From positions 13,668-77,667 of the forward strand of contig CBFCZO010000004.1 in the NCBI GenBank assembly GCA_965602675.1: 64,000 bases of DNA. Reading direction: 5' to 3'. The notes beneath the pieces are model-generated. The model saw only the letters and a list, made by a program, of their open reading frames with translations, was not told where the DNA came from and searched no databases. Positions 18,103 to 26,461 of the stretch are shown piece after piece. The translations under genes were made by a program, and so were the position numbers. Each line of letters opens with the position of its first letter. The first letter of the stretch is position 1. Source of the DNA: DATKUA01 sp965602675 (lineage in GTDB: Bacteria; Acidobacteriota; DATKUA01).

Positions 18103-19116
18103 CTATTCGCCGCGCTCGGAGCCGGAGATCCTCTCCTTAACCACGAAGCAGCGCTGGCCGGCCTTGTTCACGACCGCTCCGGTAAGCTTGGGTATCCCGT
18201 TGACTGAGAGAGAAGCATTGCTCTTTTGATCGTACTCCAGGATCAGAAGATCACCCCTCCTGAGGTTCACCAGATCGTTGACGCTGACCATCGTGCCGGG
18301 GATCTCGGCGCTGACATCCTGCTTCGCATCCAGCAGGTGGTGCTTCATGCGAATAATGTCGTCGGGATCAATGCTGCGAGGCCCTCCGGAGGAGTACTCT
18401 TGGTCGAACTTGCCGGTGATCGGCTCGATTAGCGATGTCGGCACGCAGAAGTTCATCAATCCCGAGACTTCGCCGATCTTGACTTCAAACACCACCAGCA
18501 CCACCACCTCGTTTGGTGCCACGATCTGCACAAGCTGGGGGCTCGTCTCACGCGCCTCCACCTTCATCTCCACCTCGATCGTCTGGAGCCAGATATCCAT
18601 CAGGTCTTCCAGCGCCAGCTTGATCACCCCTTCGATGATGTTCTGCTCGATCTCCGTTATGCTGCGGTCAATCTCCAGGGGCATGCCGGGGCCGCCAAGC
18701 AGCTTGTCAATCATCGGAAAAGCCAGTGACGGGCTCAGCTCCAGCGCGGCATTGCCCTCCAGCGGCTTCATGCTGATCGCATTGAACGACGTGGGATCGG
18801 GTAGCGAGAGCAGGAACTCGGCATACGAAAGCTGCTCGACGCTGACCAGGTTCACCTCAGTTATCGTGCGGAGGTAGGCAGACAGCGAGGCGCTGAAGTT
18901 GCGGGCAAAGCGGTCGTGCATGAAGTGCAGCGAGCGCAGCTGCTCCTTACTGATGCGCTCCGGGCGGCGGAAGTTGTAAATGATGAATTTTCTCGACGGC
19001 GCTGCCCGCTCGGGAGCGTGGACGTCCTCCTCGACTTCCGGCAGCGCACCTTCATCGCCGTCGGCTACAGCCTCCAATAAGGCATCAACTTCTTCCTGCG
19101 TTAATATCTTTGCCAT
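18103..19116 (-). CDS. fliM: Flagellar motor switch protein FliM
   Basis: C-ring protein that binds CheY-P and sets rotation direction. 337 residues, family length. The N-terminal peptide MAKILTQEEVDALLEAV matches the CheY-P-binding helix. An acidic linker leads to the middle domain (about 60-235: RPERISKEQLRSLHFMHDRFARNFS, with GGPGMPLEI), and a C-terminal SpoA domain (about 255-332) contains VNDLVNLRRGDLLIL. It is followed by fliY and preceded, four bases away, by fliA. Confidence 0.96.
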   Translation of the reverse strand: MAKILTQEEVDALLEAVADGDEGALPEVEEDVHAPERAAPSRKFIIYNFRRPERISKEQLRSLHFMHDRFARNFSASLSAYLRTITEVNLVSVEQLSYAEFLLSLPDPTSFNAISMKPLEGNAALELSPSLAFPMIDKLLGGPGMPLEIDRSITEIEQNIIEGVIKLALEDLMDIWLQTIEVEMKVEARETSPQLVQIVAPNEVVVLVVFEVKIGEVSGLMNFCVPTSLIEPITGKFDQEYSSGGPRSIDPDDIIRMKHHLLDAKQDVSAEIPGTMVSVNDLVNLRRGDLLILEYDQKSNASLSVNGIPKLTGAVVNKAGQRCFVVKERISGSERGE

Positions 19117-19120
19117 GGCT

Positions 19121-19846
19121 CTACTTCCCGCTCAAATCGGCCTCCATCCGGCCCCGCAGCCTCAGCACAGCCTTCGAGTGCAACTGGCTTACGCGTGACT
19201 CGGTTATCCCCAGCACCGCGCCGACCTCCTTCATCGTCAGGCCCTCGTAATAATACAGGCTCAACACAAGCCTCTCTTTCTCGGGCAGCTTGTCGATGCC
19301 CGAGGCCAGCAGCCTCTGCAGCTCAAGCTTCTCCATGATGAAAGAAGGCGAGTTTTCCTTGCGATCCGGTATATATTCTACCAGATTCTCTTCGCCATCC
19401 TTGGTGACCGCGTCCATCGAACCGATCTGAATCCCACGCAAATTGTCAAGCAGCGAATGGAACGCCTTCAAGCCGATCTGCAGCTCGGTCGCAACCTCCT
19501 CGTCGGTCGCGCTGCGTCCCAGCTCGCTCTCCAGCTTTCTATAAGCCCGCTCAAGCTCGCGCTGCCGCCGCCTATAAGAGCGCGGAACCCAGTCGAGCTC
19601 GCGCAACCCGTCGAGAATCGCACCCCGGATGCGAAGCTCGGCGTAAGTCTTGAACTTGACGCCGCGGCTCTTGTCGAACTTATCGACGGCATCCATTAAC
19701 CCGATGATACCATAGTTGATCAGGTCATCGAGCTCGACGTGGCTGGGCAGGCGGTTGAGGATGCGCATCGCGATGTACTTGACCAGCGGCAGATAGTTGA
19801 CGATCTGCTGCTCGCGTTGCTGCTCGAGATATTGCTCGCCCAACAA
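19121..19846 (-). CDS. fliA: Flagellar sigma factor sigma-28 (FliA/RpoF family)
   Basis: Directs RNA polymerase to late flagellar promoters. 241 residues. Region 2 is YLPLVKYIAMRILNRLP through ELDDLINYGIIGLMDAVDKFD and GVKFKTYAELRIRGAILD. The conserved FliA-type GLRELDWVPRS and region 3 follow. Region 4.2 helix-turn-helix is LTMKEVGAVLGITESRVSQLHSKAV. A sigma-28-like promoter sits upstream of motA at the head of the block, consistent with control by this protein. No flgM anti-sigma gene is in the window. Confidence 0.96.
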   Translation of the reverse strand: MLGEQYLEQQREQQIVNYLPLVKYIAMRILNRLPSHVELDDLINYGIIGLMDAVDKFDKSRGVKFKTYAELRIRGAILDGLRELDWVPRSYRRRQRELERAYRKLESELGRSATDEEVATELQIGLKAFHSLLDNLRGIQIGSMDAVTKDGEENLVEYIPDRKENSPSFIMEKLELQRLLASGIDKLPEKERLVLSLYYYEGLTMKEVGAVLGITESRVSQLHSKAVLRLRGRMEADLSGK

Positions 19847-19857
19847 CTACCCACACC

Positions 19858-20745
19858 TCAACCGGCGGCGGAGCCGCCCAGCACATTCATCAAACGCTCC
19901 CAAAAGCTCGGAGACTTGCTGGAGACGCCGGAACTTGAAACCAGCTTGCGCGCCAGCGCGGAGACGCAGCGGCTCGCGGGGCTGTTCGGATACTGAATGA
20001 TAAATGGGCGCTGGCGGCGTACCGCTTTGCGAACGCTGTCATCTTCCATCACATACCCGAAATACTCTATCTTCACACGCTGGAAGCGATGCAGCGTCGT
20101 GGAGATTCTCTCGTAAACGCCCAGCGCCTCCTCCTCGTCCCGCACCGAGTTCACCACCAGCTTTACGCGCGCATTACGCTGCTCGCTGAGCAGATGCTTG
20201 ATCAGCGCATATGAATCGACGAACGCAGGCGGCTCGGGGTTGGTTATCACGATCACATAAGTGGCGGAGCGCAGGATGTTGATCACGTTGTCGGAGATAC
20301 CGGCCGCCGTGTCGATCAACAGGTGCTGGAAATGCTTCTCCATCACCTGCAGCGCGTTGAACAGCTTGTTCTGCTGCTCCGACGACAACTGAGCGAGATC
20401 CTGCATCCCCGAAGCGGCGGGCACTACCTTGATCCCCCCAGGTCCCTCCACGATGATTTCGCCGATACCGCGCTCGCCGCTGAGAACGTGCTCGATCGTG
20501 AAGCGCGGGCTGAACCCGAGCAGCACGTCGATGTTGGCCAGGGCGTAATCGGCGTCGATCACCGCCACCCGCCTGCCAAGCAGAGAAAGCGCTATCGCGA
20601 GATTCGCTGTTACGTTGGTCTTGCCCACCCCGCCTTTGCCACCGGTGATGGCGATCGAAACCGCCCGGCCCAAGCCGCCGGCTTCCCGAGTCGACTCCTG
20701 CTCCACCATCTGACGGAGCCGCGATGCCTGGTCCACGATGCTCAT
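19858..20745 (-). CDS. flhG: FlhG/FleN/YlxH MinD-type ATPase
   Basis: MinD-like ATPase that limits flagellar number and works with FlhF. 295 residues. The deviant Walker A is TGGKGGVGKTN (33-43), followed by RRVAVIDADYALANIDVLLG, the Walker B-like LIDTAAGI, and the C-terminal amphipathic, membrane-interacting stretch (ALARKLVSSSGVSSKSPSFW). An N-terminal helix QASRLRQMVEQ resembles the DQAxxLR motif of FlhG that activates FlhF. Gaps are 16 bp to flhF and 11 bp to fliA. Confidence 0.95.
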   Translation of the reverse strand: MSIVDQASRLRQMVEQESTREAGGLGRAVSIAITGGKGGVGKTNVTANLAIALSLLGRRVAVIDADYALANIDVLLGFSPRFTIEHVLSGERGIGEIIVEGPGGIKVVPAASGMQDLAQLSSEQQNKLFNALQVMEKHFQHLLIDTAAGISDNVINILRSATYVIVITNPEPPAFVDSYALIKHLLSEQRNARVKLVVNSVRDEEEALGVYERISTTLHRFQRVKIEYFGYVMEDDSVRKAVRRQRPFIIQYPNSPASRCVSALARKLVSSSGVSSKSPSFWERLMNVLGGSAAG

Positions 20746-20761
20746 AAATCCCTCGCGCTCA

Positions 20762-21976
20762 TCAGGCCGATCCCAGAAGCATTCTGGCCAGCTTGGTTGG
20801 GTTGGCGGCCTCGATGTCGTCGGGCACGTTCTGGCCCGTGGTGAAGTAGGCTATCGGTAGCTTGGTCCGCACCGTCTCGTTGACCACCGGCCCGTACGTC
20901 GTCGTCTCATCGAGCTTGGTGAATAACAGCTTTTTAGGGCCGATAGGGCAGAAGCGGTCGGTGATCTCACACAGATCCCGGTTCTTCGTGGTCGCCGAAA
21001 GCACAAGCATTACCTCGACCTCGGGATCGTCGGCAAAGTAAGACTTGAGGTCCTTTACCTGCTCGTCGTCCGCCTGGCTGCGGCCGGCCGTGTCGATCAG
21101 GATGAGCGATGCGTCGTGGTTGTCGGCGATCGCCTTGCGCATCTCCTCGGGGCTGTAACTGACAAACAGCGGTATGTTCATGATGCGCGCGTAAGTCTTG
21201 AGCTGCTCGACCGCGGCGATCCTGTATGTATCGATGGTAATCAGGCACACCTTTCGCTTCATCTGAAGGCTGCAGCGGGCGGCGAGCTTGGCGATGGTGG
21301 TTGTCTTGCCCACCCCGGTCGGACCGATGAAGGCAAGCACCGAGGGGCGGCCGCCGTTGAGGGCGATCGGCTTGCCGGCTGGCATGACGTCAGTAATTAG
21401 CCCCACCAGGCGCTCCCGGGCAAGGGATATATCTGCCCGCTCCTCCTCCTGCAGAAGGCCGTTCAACGCCTCAATCAGGTTGTAGCTGATGCTCTCCTCC
21501 AGTTCGTTGCCCACCAGGTCGCGGTAAAGGTGCAGCAGGGTCTCGTCGAAATCAAGTTCCTCGGTCAGGCCCGCGCGGCGAGAGAGCACGTTGAACATAC
21601 GCTTCAGATCGCGCATCTCCTCGCGCAGCGGTTCGATGTCGGAGCTCACATGGTTGCGGCGCATCTCGTCGACAAGCGAACGGATGGCAAACAACTCCTG
21701 CTTCAAAGGCTCGATGCTCTGGCTGAGAAGCATCCGGTTCTTGACGATCTGTTCCTCGATATCGCCGGCGGTGTAAGCCCTCTCCGCCTTCTCCGTCCTC
21801 TCGGCCCTCTTCACTGGTGGGGCATCGTCGGCGGCGGCGGTGACCTCCACGAACCGGCGCCCCAACCGGCCGCTCATCTCCCGGGTGGATATTATCAAAG
21901 CGTTCTCACCCATCTCGCGGCGAATCTGCGCCAACGCATCCTTGATCGTCGAAGCCGTATACTTCTTTACCCGCAT
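20762..21976 (-). CDS. flhF: Flagellar biosynthesis GTPase FlhF
   Basis: SRP-type GTPase that places the flagellum, usually at a pole. 404 residues. The N-terminal B domain begins MRVKKYTASTIKDALAQIRREMGENALIIS. A charged linker, the N domain (about 130-200) and the NG GTPase domain follow, with P-loop GPTGVGKTTT (218-227), the DTAGRS switch (ILIDTAGRSQADDEQ) and TKLDET. The ATG lies 146 bp downstream of the flhB stop, the longest gap inside the block; flhA, which normally separates flhB and flhF, is not present. Confidence 0.95.
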   Translation of the reverse strand: MRVKKYTASTIKDALAQIRREMGENALIISTREMSGRLGRRFVEVTAAADDAPPVKRAERTEKAERAYTAGDIEEQIVKNRMLLSQSIEPLKQELFAIRSLVDEMRRNHVSSDIEPLREEMRDLKRMFNVLSRRAGLTEELDFDETLLHLYRDLVGNELEESISYNLIEALNGLLQEEERADISLARERLVGLITDVMPAGKPIALNGGRPSVLAFIGPTGVGKTTTIAKLAARCSLQMKRKVCLITIDTYRIAAVEQLKTYARIMNIPLFVSYSPEEMRKAIADNHDASLILIDTAGRSQADDEQVKDLKSYFADDPEVEVMLVLSATTKNRDLCEITDRFCPIGPKKLLFTKLDETTTYGPVVNETVRTKLPIAYFTTGQNVPDDIEAANPTKLARMLLGSA

Positions 21977-22033
21977 CTTTTTTTCCCGTTGCGGCCGATT
22001 TCGCTGAAACTACGGGGTACCTGCAAGTACTTC

Positions 22034-22062
22034 ATTATAACAGATTTTTCCCCTTCTTACAT
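22034..22062 (-). promoter_or_regulatory. Candidate internal promoter for the flhF-fhlB half of the block
   Basis: A perfect TATAAT (complement of 22034-22039) with a poor -35 (ATGTAA, complement of 22057-22062) at 17-bp spacing, in the 146-bp flhB-flhF gap, about 58 bp before the flhF ATG. The gap is otherwise empty. Confidence 0.35.
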
Positions 22063-22122
22063 CTCTGTGAAGGCTCTCAAAACGACTCTATGGGGCGTGA
22101 TTTGCGAGTCCCTCGAGGGGCC

Positions 22123-23199
22123 TCATGCGGGGACCTTGTTGCGAAGTTTGTAGACGTAGGCCAGCACCTCTGCGACCGCCTTGTAGAGATCGGGCGGGAC
22201 AAGATCGCCGACCTCGCAGGTGCGGTAAAGGGCTTGAGCCAAAGCCTGATTCTCGACCAGAGGAACCTTGTTCTCCTCCGCGATTTCCCTGATGCGCTCA
22301 GCCAGATGACCCCTTCCCCTGGCGATCACCTCTGGGGCAGGCTTTGCCTCAGCATTGTAGGCCAGCGCCACAGCAAAGTGAGTCGGATTGGTTATCACAA
22401 CGTCGGCGCGAGGAACCTCGGCCATCATCCGGCGGCGAGCCATCTGGTACTGGAGGGTCCTGATCCGGCGCTTGATCATCGGATCACCCTCGGTCATCTT
22501 CATCTCGTCCTTCACCTCCCGGCGCGTCATCTTGAGGTCCTTTGAGAAGCGGTGTTGCGTCCAGGCGAGATCTATTATCGCCACGATGATGAACAGCAAC
22601 AGGATCTTGAACAACGCCGCGAAGATGAAATTGGCCGCATACTCGACAGCCTGCGGCAACGGCGCCATCATCAACCCCGGAAGGTGCGGAAGCTCCGCCA
22701 TCAGCGTATCCCACGTCATCCAAACGACTATCAGAACGATCAGCAGCGTACGCAGGAAATTAACCGCGGCCGATGGGCTCATCAGCATCCGCTTCAGGCC
22801 CTCGACCGGATTGAACTTGTTGGGCTTGAACTCGAACGGCTTGAAAGATATATTCCAGCCGCCCTGCATCCACGTCGAGGCGAATATCGAGGTGATGAGC
22901 AAGGCCAGAAACAGCGGCCCCACTATCAACGCCAGGCTTCCGGCTATTTCCCAGAATAGCGTCGTTACCGAGGCTTCAGAGATCTGAGTCGTGCCGGCCG
23001 CGGCCAGCAGCCTCGAGGCGAGCCTGCCCAGCGCAACTGTTCCCAGCCCGCCAAACAGAAAAATAATCAGCAGCGCAACGGCGAAGGTCATGATGTTGGG
23101 AAATTCCCTGCTGCGCGGCAGCTTGCCCTCTTCCCGAGATTTCCGCCTCTTGCGAGGAGTCGCGGGTATCGTCTTTTCGGCTTTGTCTTCAGTGCCCAA
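22123..23199 (-). CDS. flhB: Flagellar export switch protein FlhB
   Basis: Export-gate protein whose cytoplasmic tail switches substrate class from hook to filament. 358 residues. A basic cytoplasmic N-terminus (EKTIPATPRKRRKSREEGKLPRS) is followed by four membrane helices (about 30-210), a long helix and linker (FSKDLKMTRREVKDEMKMTEGDP), and a C-terminal domain with the autocleavage motif NPTH in VVITNPTHFAVALAY. A separate FlhB-tail protein closes the operon. Six bases separate it from fliR. Confidence 0.97.
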   Translation of the reverse strand: MGTEDKAEKTIPATPRKRRKSREEGKLPRSREFPNIMTFAVALLIIFLFGGLGTVALGRLASRLLAAAGTTQISEASVTTLFWEIAGSLALIVGPLFLALLITSIFASTWMQGGWNISFKPFEFKPNKFNPVEGLKRMLMSPSAAVNFLRTLLIVLIVVWMTWDTLMAELPHLPGLMMAPLPQAVEYAANFIFAALFKILLLFIIVAIIDLAWTQHRFSKDLKMTRREVKDEMKMTEGDPMIKRRIRTLQYQMARRRMMAEVPRADVVITNPTHFAVALAYNAEAKPAPEVIARGRGHLAERIREIAEENKVPLVENQALAQALYRTCEVGDLVPPDLYKAVAEVLAYVYKLRNKVPA

Positions 23200-23205
23200 T
23201 TTGCT

Positions 23206-23982
23206 CTACCCGAAAAAATTCAACAGACGGCTGATTTCGCCCAGAACCTTGCCCAACATGTATTCTACACCCCGGGGCATCGCGCGGAACGCCACGGCCA
23301 GCACCATCATGCCGAGCAGGATCTTTAGCGGGAATTGCAGCATCAGCATGTTGAACTGCCTGGCGGTCTTGGCCAGCACCGCTATGATGACCTCGATGAA
23401 GAAGATCGCCGCCAGCACAGGCGCGACCACCTGGAGGGCGAACAGAAAGATGTTCGAGCCCAGCCTGAGGAAAACGTCGGCGGCTTCCAGCCTTAGATTC
23501 ATGCCCAGAGGCGCGATCGCCACGTAGCTCTGGCGGATGACCCCCATGAGAATGATGTGAAAATTCATGCTCAGCAGCAGCAGAAGCGTCACCAAGTTGT
23601 AGAAAGCCCCAAGTAGCGAGACGGTGATCTCGGCGGAGGGATCGAAAACATTAGCGATGCGCATGCCCATGTGGAATCCGATCAGCTCGCCGGCGAACTG
23701 GACCGCCGAGGAGATGGTTCTGCCCACCAGGCCGATGGCGATGCCGATCAGCAATTCCCCGCCGATGGCCAGCACCAGCGTCGGAGTATCGTTGGGAATC
23801 GGCGGGATGATCGCGATGACCGCCGGGAAAAAAAGCACCGCGGCGGCAATCGTCAGCGAAATCTTGATGATCGGAGGTATGGACGACGCGCTGAAGATCG
23901 GCGCGAAGGCGATTATCCCCGCCACCCGGAACAGGATCAGGATGAAACCCTGAATCTGCTGGATGGAGACAGCCAGGCTCAT
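23206..23982 (-). CDS. fliR: Flagellar export protein FliR
   Basis: Integral component of the FliPQR export gate. 258 residues with about six membrane segments. Typical features are IQGFILILFRVAGIIAFAPIF near the start, LAIGGELLIGIAIGLVGRTISSAVQFAGELIGFHMGM in the middle, and the conserved C-terminal region ARQFNMLMLQFPLKILLGMMVL. Two bases separate it from fliQ, and it ends six bases before flhB: a standard fliPQR-flhB order. Confidence 0.97.
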   Translation of the reverse strand: MSLAVSIQQIQGFILILFRVAGIIAFAPIFSASSIPPIIKISLTIAAAVLFFPAVIAIIPPIPNDTPTLVLAIGGELLIGIAIGLVGRTISSAVQFAGELIGFHMGMRIANVFDPSAEITVSLLGAFYNLVTLLLLLSMNFHIILMGVIRQSYVAIAPLGMNLRLEAADVFLRLGSNIFLFALQVVAPVLAAIFFIEVIIAVLAKTARQFNMLMLQFPLKILLGMMVLAVAFRAMPRGVEYMLGKVLGEISRLLNFFG

Positions 23983-23984
23983 CG

Positions 23985-24254
23985 CTAGCGCACGTATAGG
24001 TGGAGTTGAGAGAATAATCGAGCCGTGAAGTCAGTCATCAACTGCATCATCCAGGGCAGCGCGATCAGCAGCACCACGAGCACCGCCACGATCTTGGGGA
24101 TGAATGTCAGCGTCTGATCCTGGATTGAAGTCGCGGTCTGGAAGATACTGATCAGCACACCGACCACCAGCCCTGCGATCAGCATCGGCGCCGCCACAAG
24201 CAGAAGCACCCTGATCGCCTCCGTGGCCACTCCCATTACCAGTTCTTGTGACAT
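23985..24254 (-). CDS. fliQ: Flagellar export protein FliQ
   Basis: Small export-gate subunit of 89 residues with two membrane helices: RVLLLVAAPMLIAGLVVGVLIS and VAVLVVLLIALPWMMQLM. Between them is the family signature FQTATSIQDQTLTFIPK. Spacing to fliP and fliR is two bases on each side. Confidence 0.97.
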   Translation of the reverse strand: MSQELVMGVATEAIRVLLLVAAPMLIAGLVVGVLISIFQTATSIQDQTLTFIPKIVAVLVVLLIALPWMMQLMTDFTARLFSQLHLYVR

Positions 24255-24256
24255 CG

Positions 24257-25081
24257 CTAACCCATAGTAAAGCTGCGCACAAGCGAGCCGATCACCAGGT
24301 ACCAGCCGTCAACCAGCACAAAGACCAGCAGCTTGAACGGCATCGATATCAGGATCGGCGGCAGCATGATCATACCCATCGACAGCAGCACCGAGGCGAC
24401 AACCATATCGATCACCAGAAAGGGCAGGAAGATCAGGAAGCCGATCTCGAACGCCGTCTTGACTTCGCTGAGCATGAAGGAGGGCACCACTACATACGTC
24501 GGCACCTCCTCGAATGTCGTGGCCTGCACCCCGCTGATTTCCATGAACAGGTTAAGATCCTTCTCGCGGATGAATTTCATCATAAAGTTGCGTATATGGC
24601 TCTCCGCTGCCTGAACAGCCTCGAAGGCGCCGATCCCGCTTTCGTTGTAAGGCACAATCGCATCATTCCAGATGTCCTGACCCACCGGCCACATGATCAT
24701 CATCGTCAGAAACAGCGCCATGCCGATCAGCACCTGGTTCGGCGGCACGGTCTGCGTGCCCATCGCCTGGCGCAGGAAGTGAAAGACGATGACGATGCGG
24801 GTGAAGCTGGTGAGCATTATCAGAATCGACGGCAGCACCGACAGCACGGTCAGCAGCATCAGGAGCTGCAGCGGCAGGCTGATATCGGTGGCTTCGGTGC
24901 CCTCGCCCAGCGTGATGTTGATGTCGGGAATCCCCTGTTGTTCCTGGGGCGGCGCTCCGCCGGCGAGTGCGCCCGGCAGGCAGAGAACGAGGTAGGCGGC
25001 CAGCAGAGCGAGGAAGACTATGCTGCGGCGGCCAAGTCGCCTGATGATCAGGTTGCCGTCGGCCTGCAGAAGCGGCTTCAA
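24257..25081 (-). CDS. fliP: Flagellar export protein FliP
   Basis: Core export-gate subunit with a cleaved signal sequence. 274 residues. An N-terminal hydrophobic segment (about 20-41) is followed by a periplasmic piece. Membrane helices carry the signatures PSILIMLTSFTRIVIVFHFLRQAMGTQTVPPNQVLIG and, later, FMLSEVKTAFEIGFLIFLPFLVIDMVVASVLLSMGMIMLPP in sequence order. The TTG start is supported by GGGAGG six bases upstream and by family length. fliO precedes it by 13 bp. Confidence 0.97.
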   Translation of the reverse strand: MKPLLQADGNLIIRRLGRRSIVFLALLAAYLVLCLPGALAGGAPPQEQQGIPDINITLGEGTEATDISLPLQLLMLLTVLSVLPSILIMLTSFTRIVIVFHFLRQAMGTQTVPPNQVLIGMALFLTMMIMWPVGQDIWNDAIVPYNESGIGAFEAVQAAESHIRNFMMKFIREKDLNLFMEISGVQATTFEEVPTYVVVPSFMLSEVKTAFEIGFLIFLPFLVIDMVVASVLLSMGMIMLPPILISMPFKLLVFVLVDGWYLVIGSLVRSFTMG

Positions 25082-25094
25082 TTGTTCCTCCCGC

Positions 25095-25580
25095 TCAAGA
25101 CTGCTGACCTTCCTTATCGCCCGGCTTTTCGCCCCTAAACCGTTGGAGCAACCGGGCGAATCCGCCCTCCGTAGTGATTCCGCTCTTCTCGATATACGGC
25201 TTTATCTCGTCGGCATCAAGAGTGGAAAGCAGGGAAATCTCTCCCGAGCTGATACCGATCAGGTAATAGCGCTCCCCAACCCTTATCACAGAAATGAACC
25301 GGCGGTCGCCGAGCGGCACCGACGCCACCACCTGCAGCAGCCCCGAGCTCCCGAAAGAAAATCTTCTGCCGATTGTCAACTTCAGCAACCAGGTGATTAG
25401 TAGAATGAGGGCGATGACTATTGCCAGAGCCACAACCAGGTTGATTACGTAAGGCCAGATATCGAAATCATTGGTTGCCAAAGGCTTGGCCGCCTGGCCG
25501 TCCTGGCCATCTGTCTGCTGACCGGCGTGAGCGAGAGCATTTATCACGGCTATCAGGAAGGCCGGTCGGCAGCAGCTCAC
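25095..25580 (-). CDS. fliO: Flagellar protein FliO
   Basis: Assembly factor for the FliP ring. 161 residues. An N-terminal hydrophobic stretch is followed by a membrane helix (about 46-66, VINLVVALAIVIALILLITW). The cytoplasmic FliO domain contains LLQVVASVPLGDRRFISVIRVGERYYLIGIS. A Gly/Lys-rich tail closes the protein. The GTG start overlaps the fliN stop (GTGA), with GGAGGGAGAG just upstream, so translation is coupled. Position between fliN and fliP is canonical. Confidence 0.9.
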   Translation of the reverse strand: MSCCRPAFLIAVINALAHAGQQTDGQDGQAAKPLATNDFDIWPYVINLVVALAIVIALILLITWLLKLTIGRRFSFGSSGLLQVVASVPLGDRRFISVIRVGERYYLIGISSGEISLLSTLDADEIKPYIEKSGITTEGGFARLLQRFRGEKPGDKEGQQS

Positions 25581-25873
25581 CTCTCCCTCCTCCCGGGCTC
25601 CACGATATCCGTTATGCGGATGGCGAAACGGTCGTCTATCACCGTGACATCTCCGCGCGCGACAAGCTTCCCGTTGGCGAGCACATCGAAGCTCTCGCCC
25701 GCGCTCTTGGATAACTCAATAATCGCCCCGCGGTCGAGCCGCAGCAGATCGTTGATCGTCATCGTCGTCTTGCCGATGAGGATCGTGACCTCGTAGGGGA
25801 TGTCGGCAAAGTCCTGCAGCTCGCCCAGGTGAAACTGCTTCTTCGGAGTCTCGCTTTCCGATTCCGTCGCCAT
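25577..25873 (-). CDS. fliN: Flagellar motor switch protein FliN (short form)
   Basis: 98 residues with a single SpoA domain (about 23-92): ADIPYEVTILIGKTTMTINDLLRLDRGAIIELSKSAGESFDVLANGKLVARGDV in order. It is the classical short C-ring FliN. A second SpoA protein with a CheC-like N-terminus (FliY type) is encoded downstream next to fliM, so this genome has two FliN-class proteins. fliL lies three bases upstream. Confidence 0.95.
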   Translation of the reverse strand: MATESESETPKKQFHLGELQDFADIPYEVTILIGKTTMTINDLLRLDRGAIIELSKSAGESFDVLANGKLVARGDVTVIDDRFAIRITDIVEPGRRER

Positions 25874-25876
25874 TCA

Positions 25877-26452
25877 CTACCTCGACTGCACTACGAATTC
25901 CCTGAAATTAACCCGCGTCACATAGTATGCTTCCGGGAACTGGGTGTTGATCATCGTCTGGAGGTCATCCTTCAACTTGCCCCAGGCGAGGGTCTCGATC
26001 TCCTCGGGAAACTTGCTGGCCATGAAGGTGATTATCGTGTCGCTGATGCGGGACATCACCGCCTGATTGGCTTCCATCTCCGTCTTGATCTCCTCGCTTG
26101 CCACCTCCAGAGTCAGGCTCATTTTCAGATACACATCGCCATGCATCAGCCCCGGCGGCTTGCGCAGGCGGATCAGGAACGGATCGGAGAACTCGAGAAC
26201 ACCGGGCGGATTCTCCGGATCGTAGATATCCCCCAAGGATTCGCTGACCTCTTCTACCGGGGTGGCCTCTTCCCCTACGTCCTCCACAGGCGGCGTCAGG
26301 ATCATCTGCGCGACTAGCCAACCCGCCACCACGGCCACGCCGACCACTACAAGCACTATGATTATCTTTATGAGGCCGCCGCCTTTCTTCTCCGCGGACG
26401 CATGCTCCGCATCAGTTTCAGCTGCCTGAGCGTTTTCCGCATCATCAACCAT
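25877..26452 (-). CDS. fliL: Flagellar basal body-associated protein FliL
   Basis: Stator-associated single-pass membrane protein. 191 residues. A cytoplasmic acidic N-terminus (about 1-25) precedes the membrane helix IIIVLVVVGVAVVAGWLVAQM (about 28-50). An acidic, Pro/Glu-rich periplasmic linker leads to the FliL domain, with FLIRLRKPPGLMHGDVYLKMSLTLEV and the C-terminal YVTRVNFREFVVQ. The linker is longer than in short FliL proteins. It is nine bases downstream of motB. Confidence 0.92.
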   Translation of the reverse strand: MVDDAENAQAAETDAEHASAEKKGGGLIKIIIVLVVVGVAVVAGWLVAQMILTPPVEDVGEEATPVEEVSESLGDIYDPENPPGVLEFSDPFLIRLRKPPGLMHGDVYLKMSLTLEVASEEIKTEMEANQAVMSRISDTIITFMASKFPEEIETLAWGKLKDDLQTMINTQFPEAYYVTRVNFREFVVQSR

Positions 26453-26461
26453 CGCTAAGCC

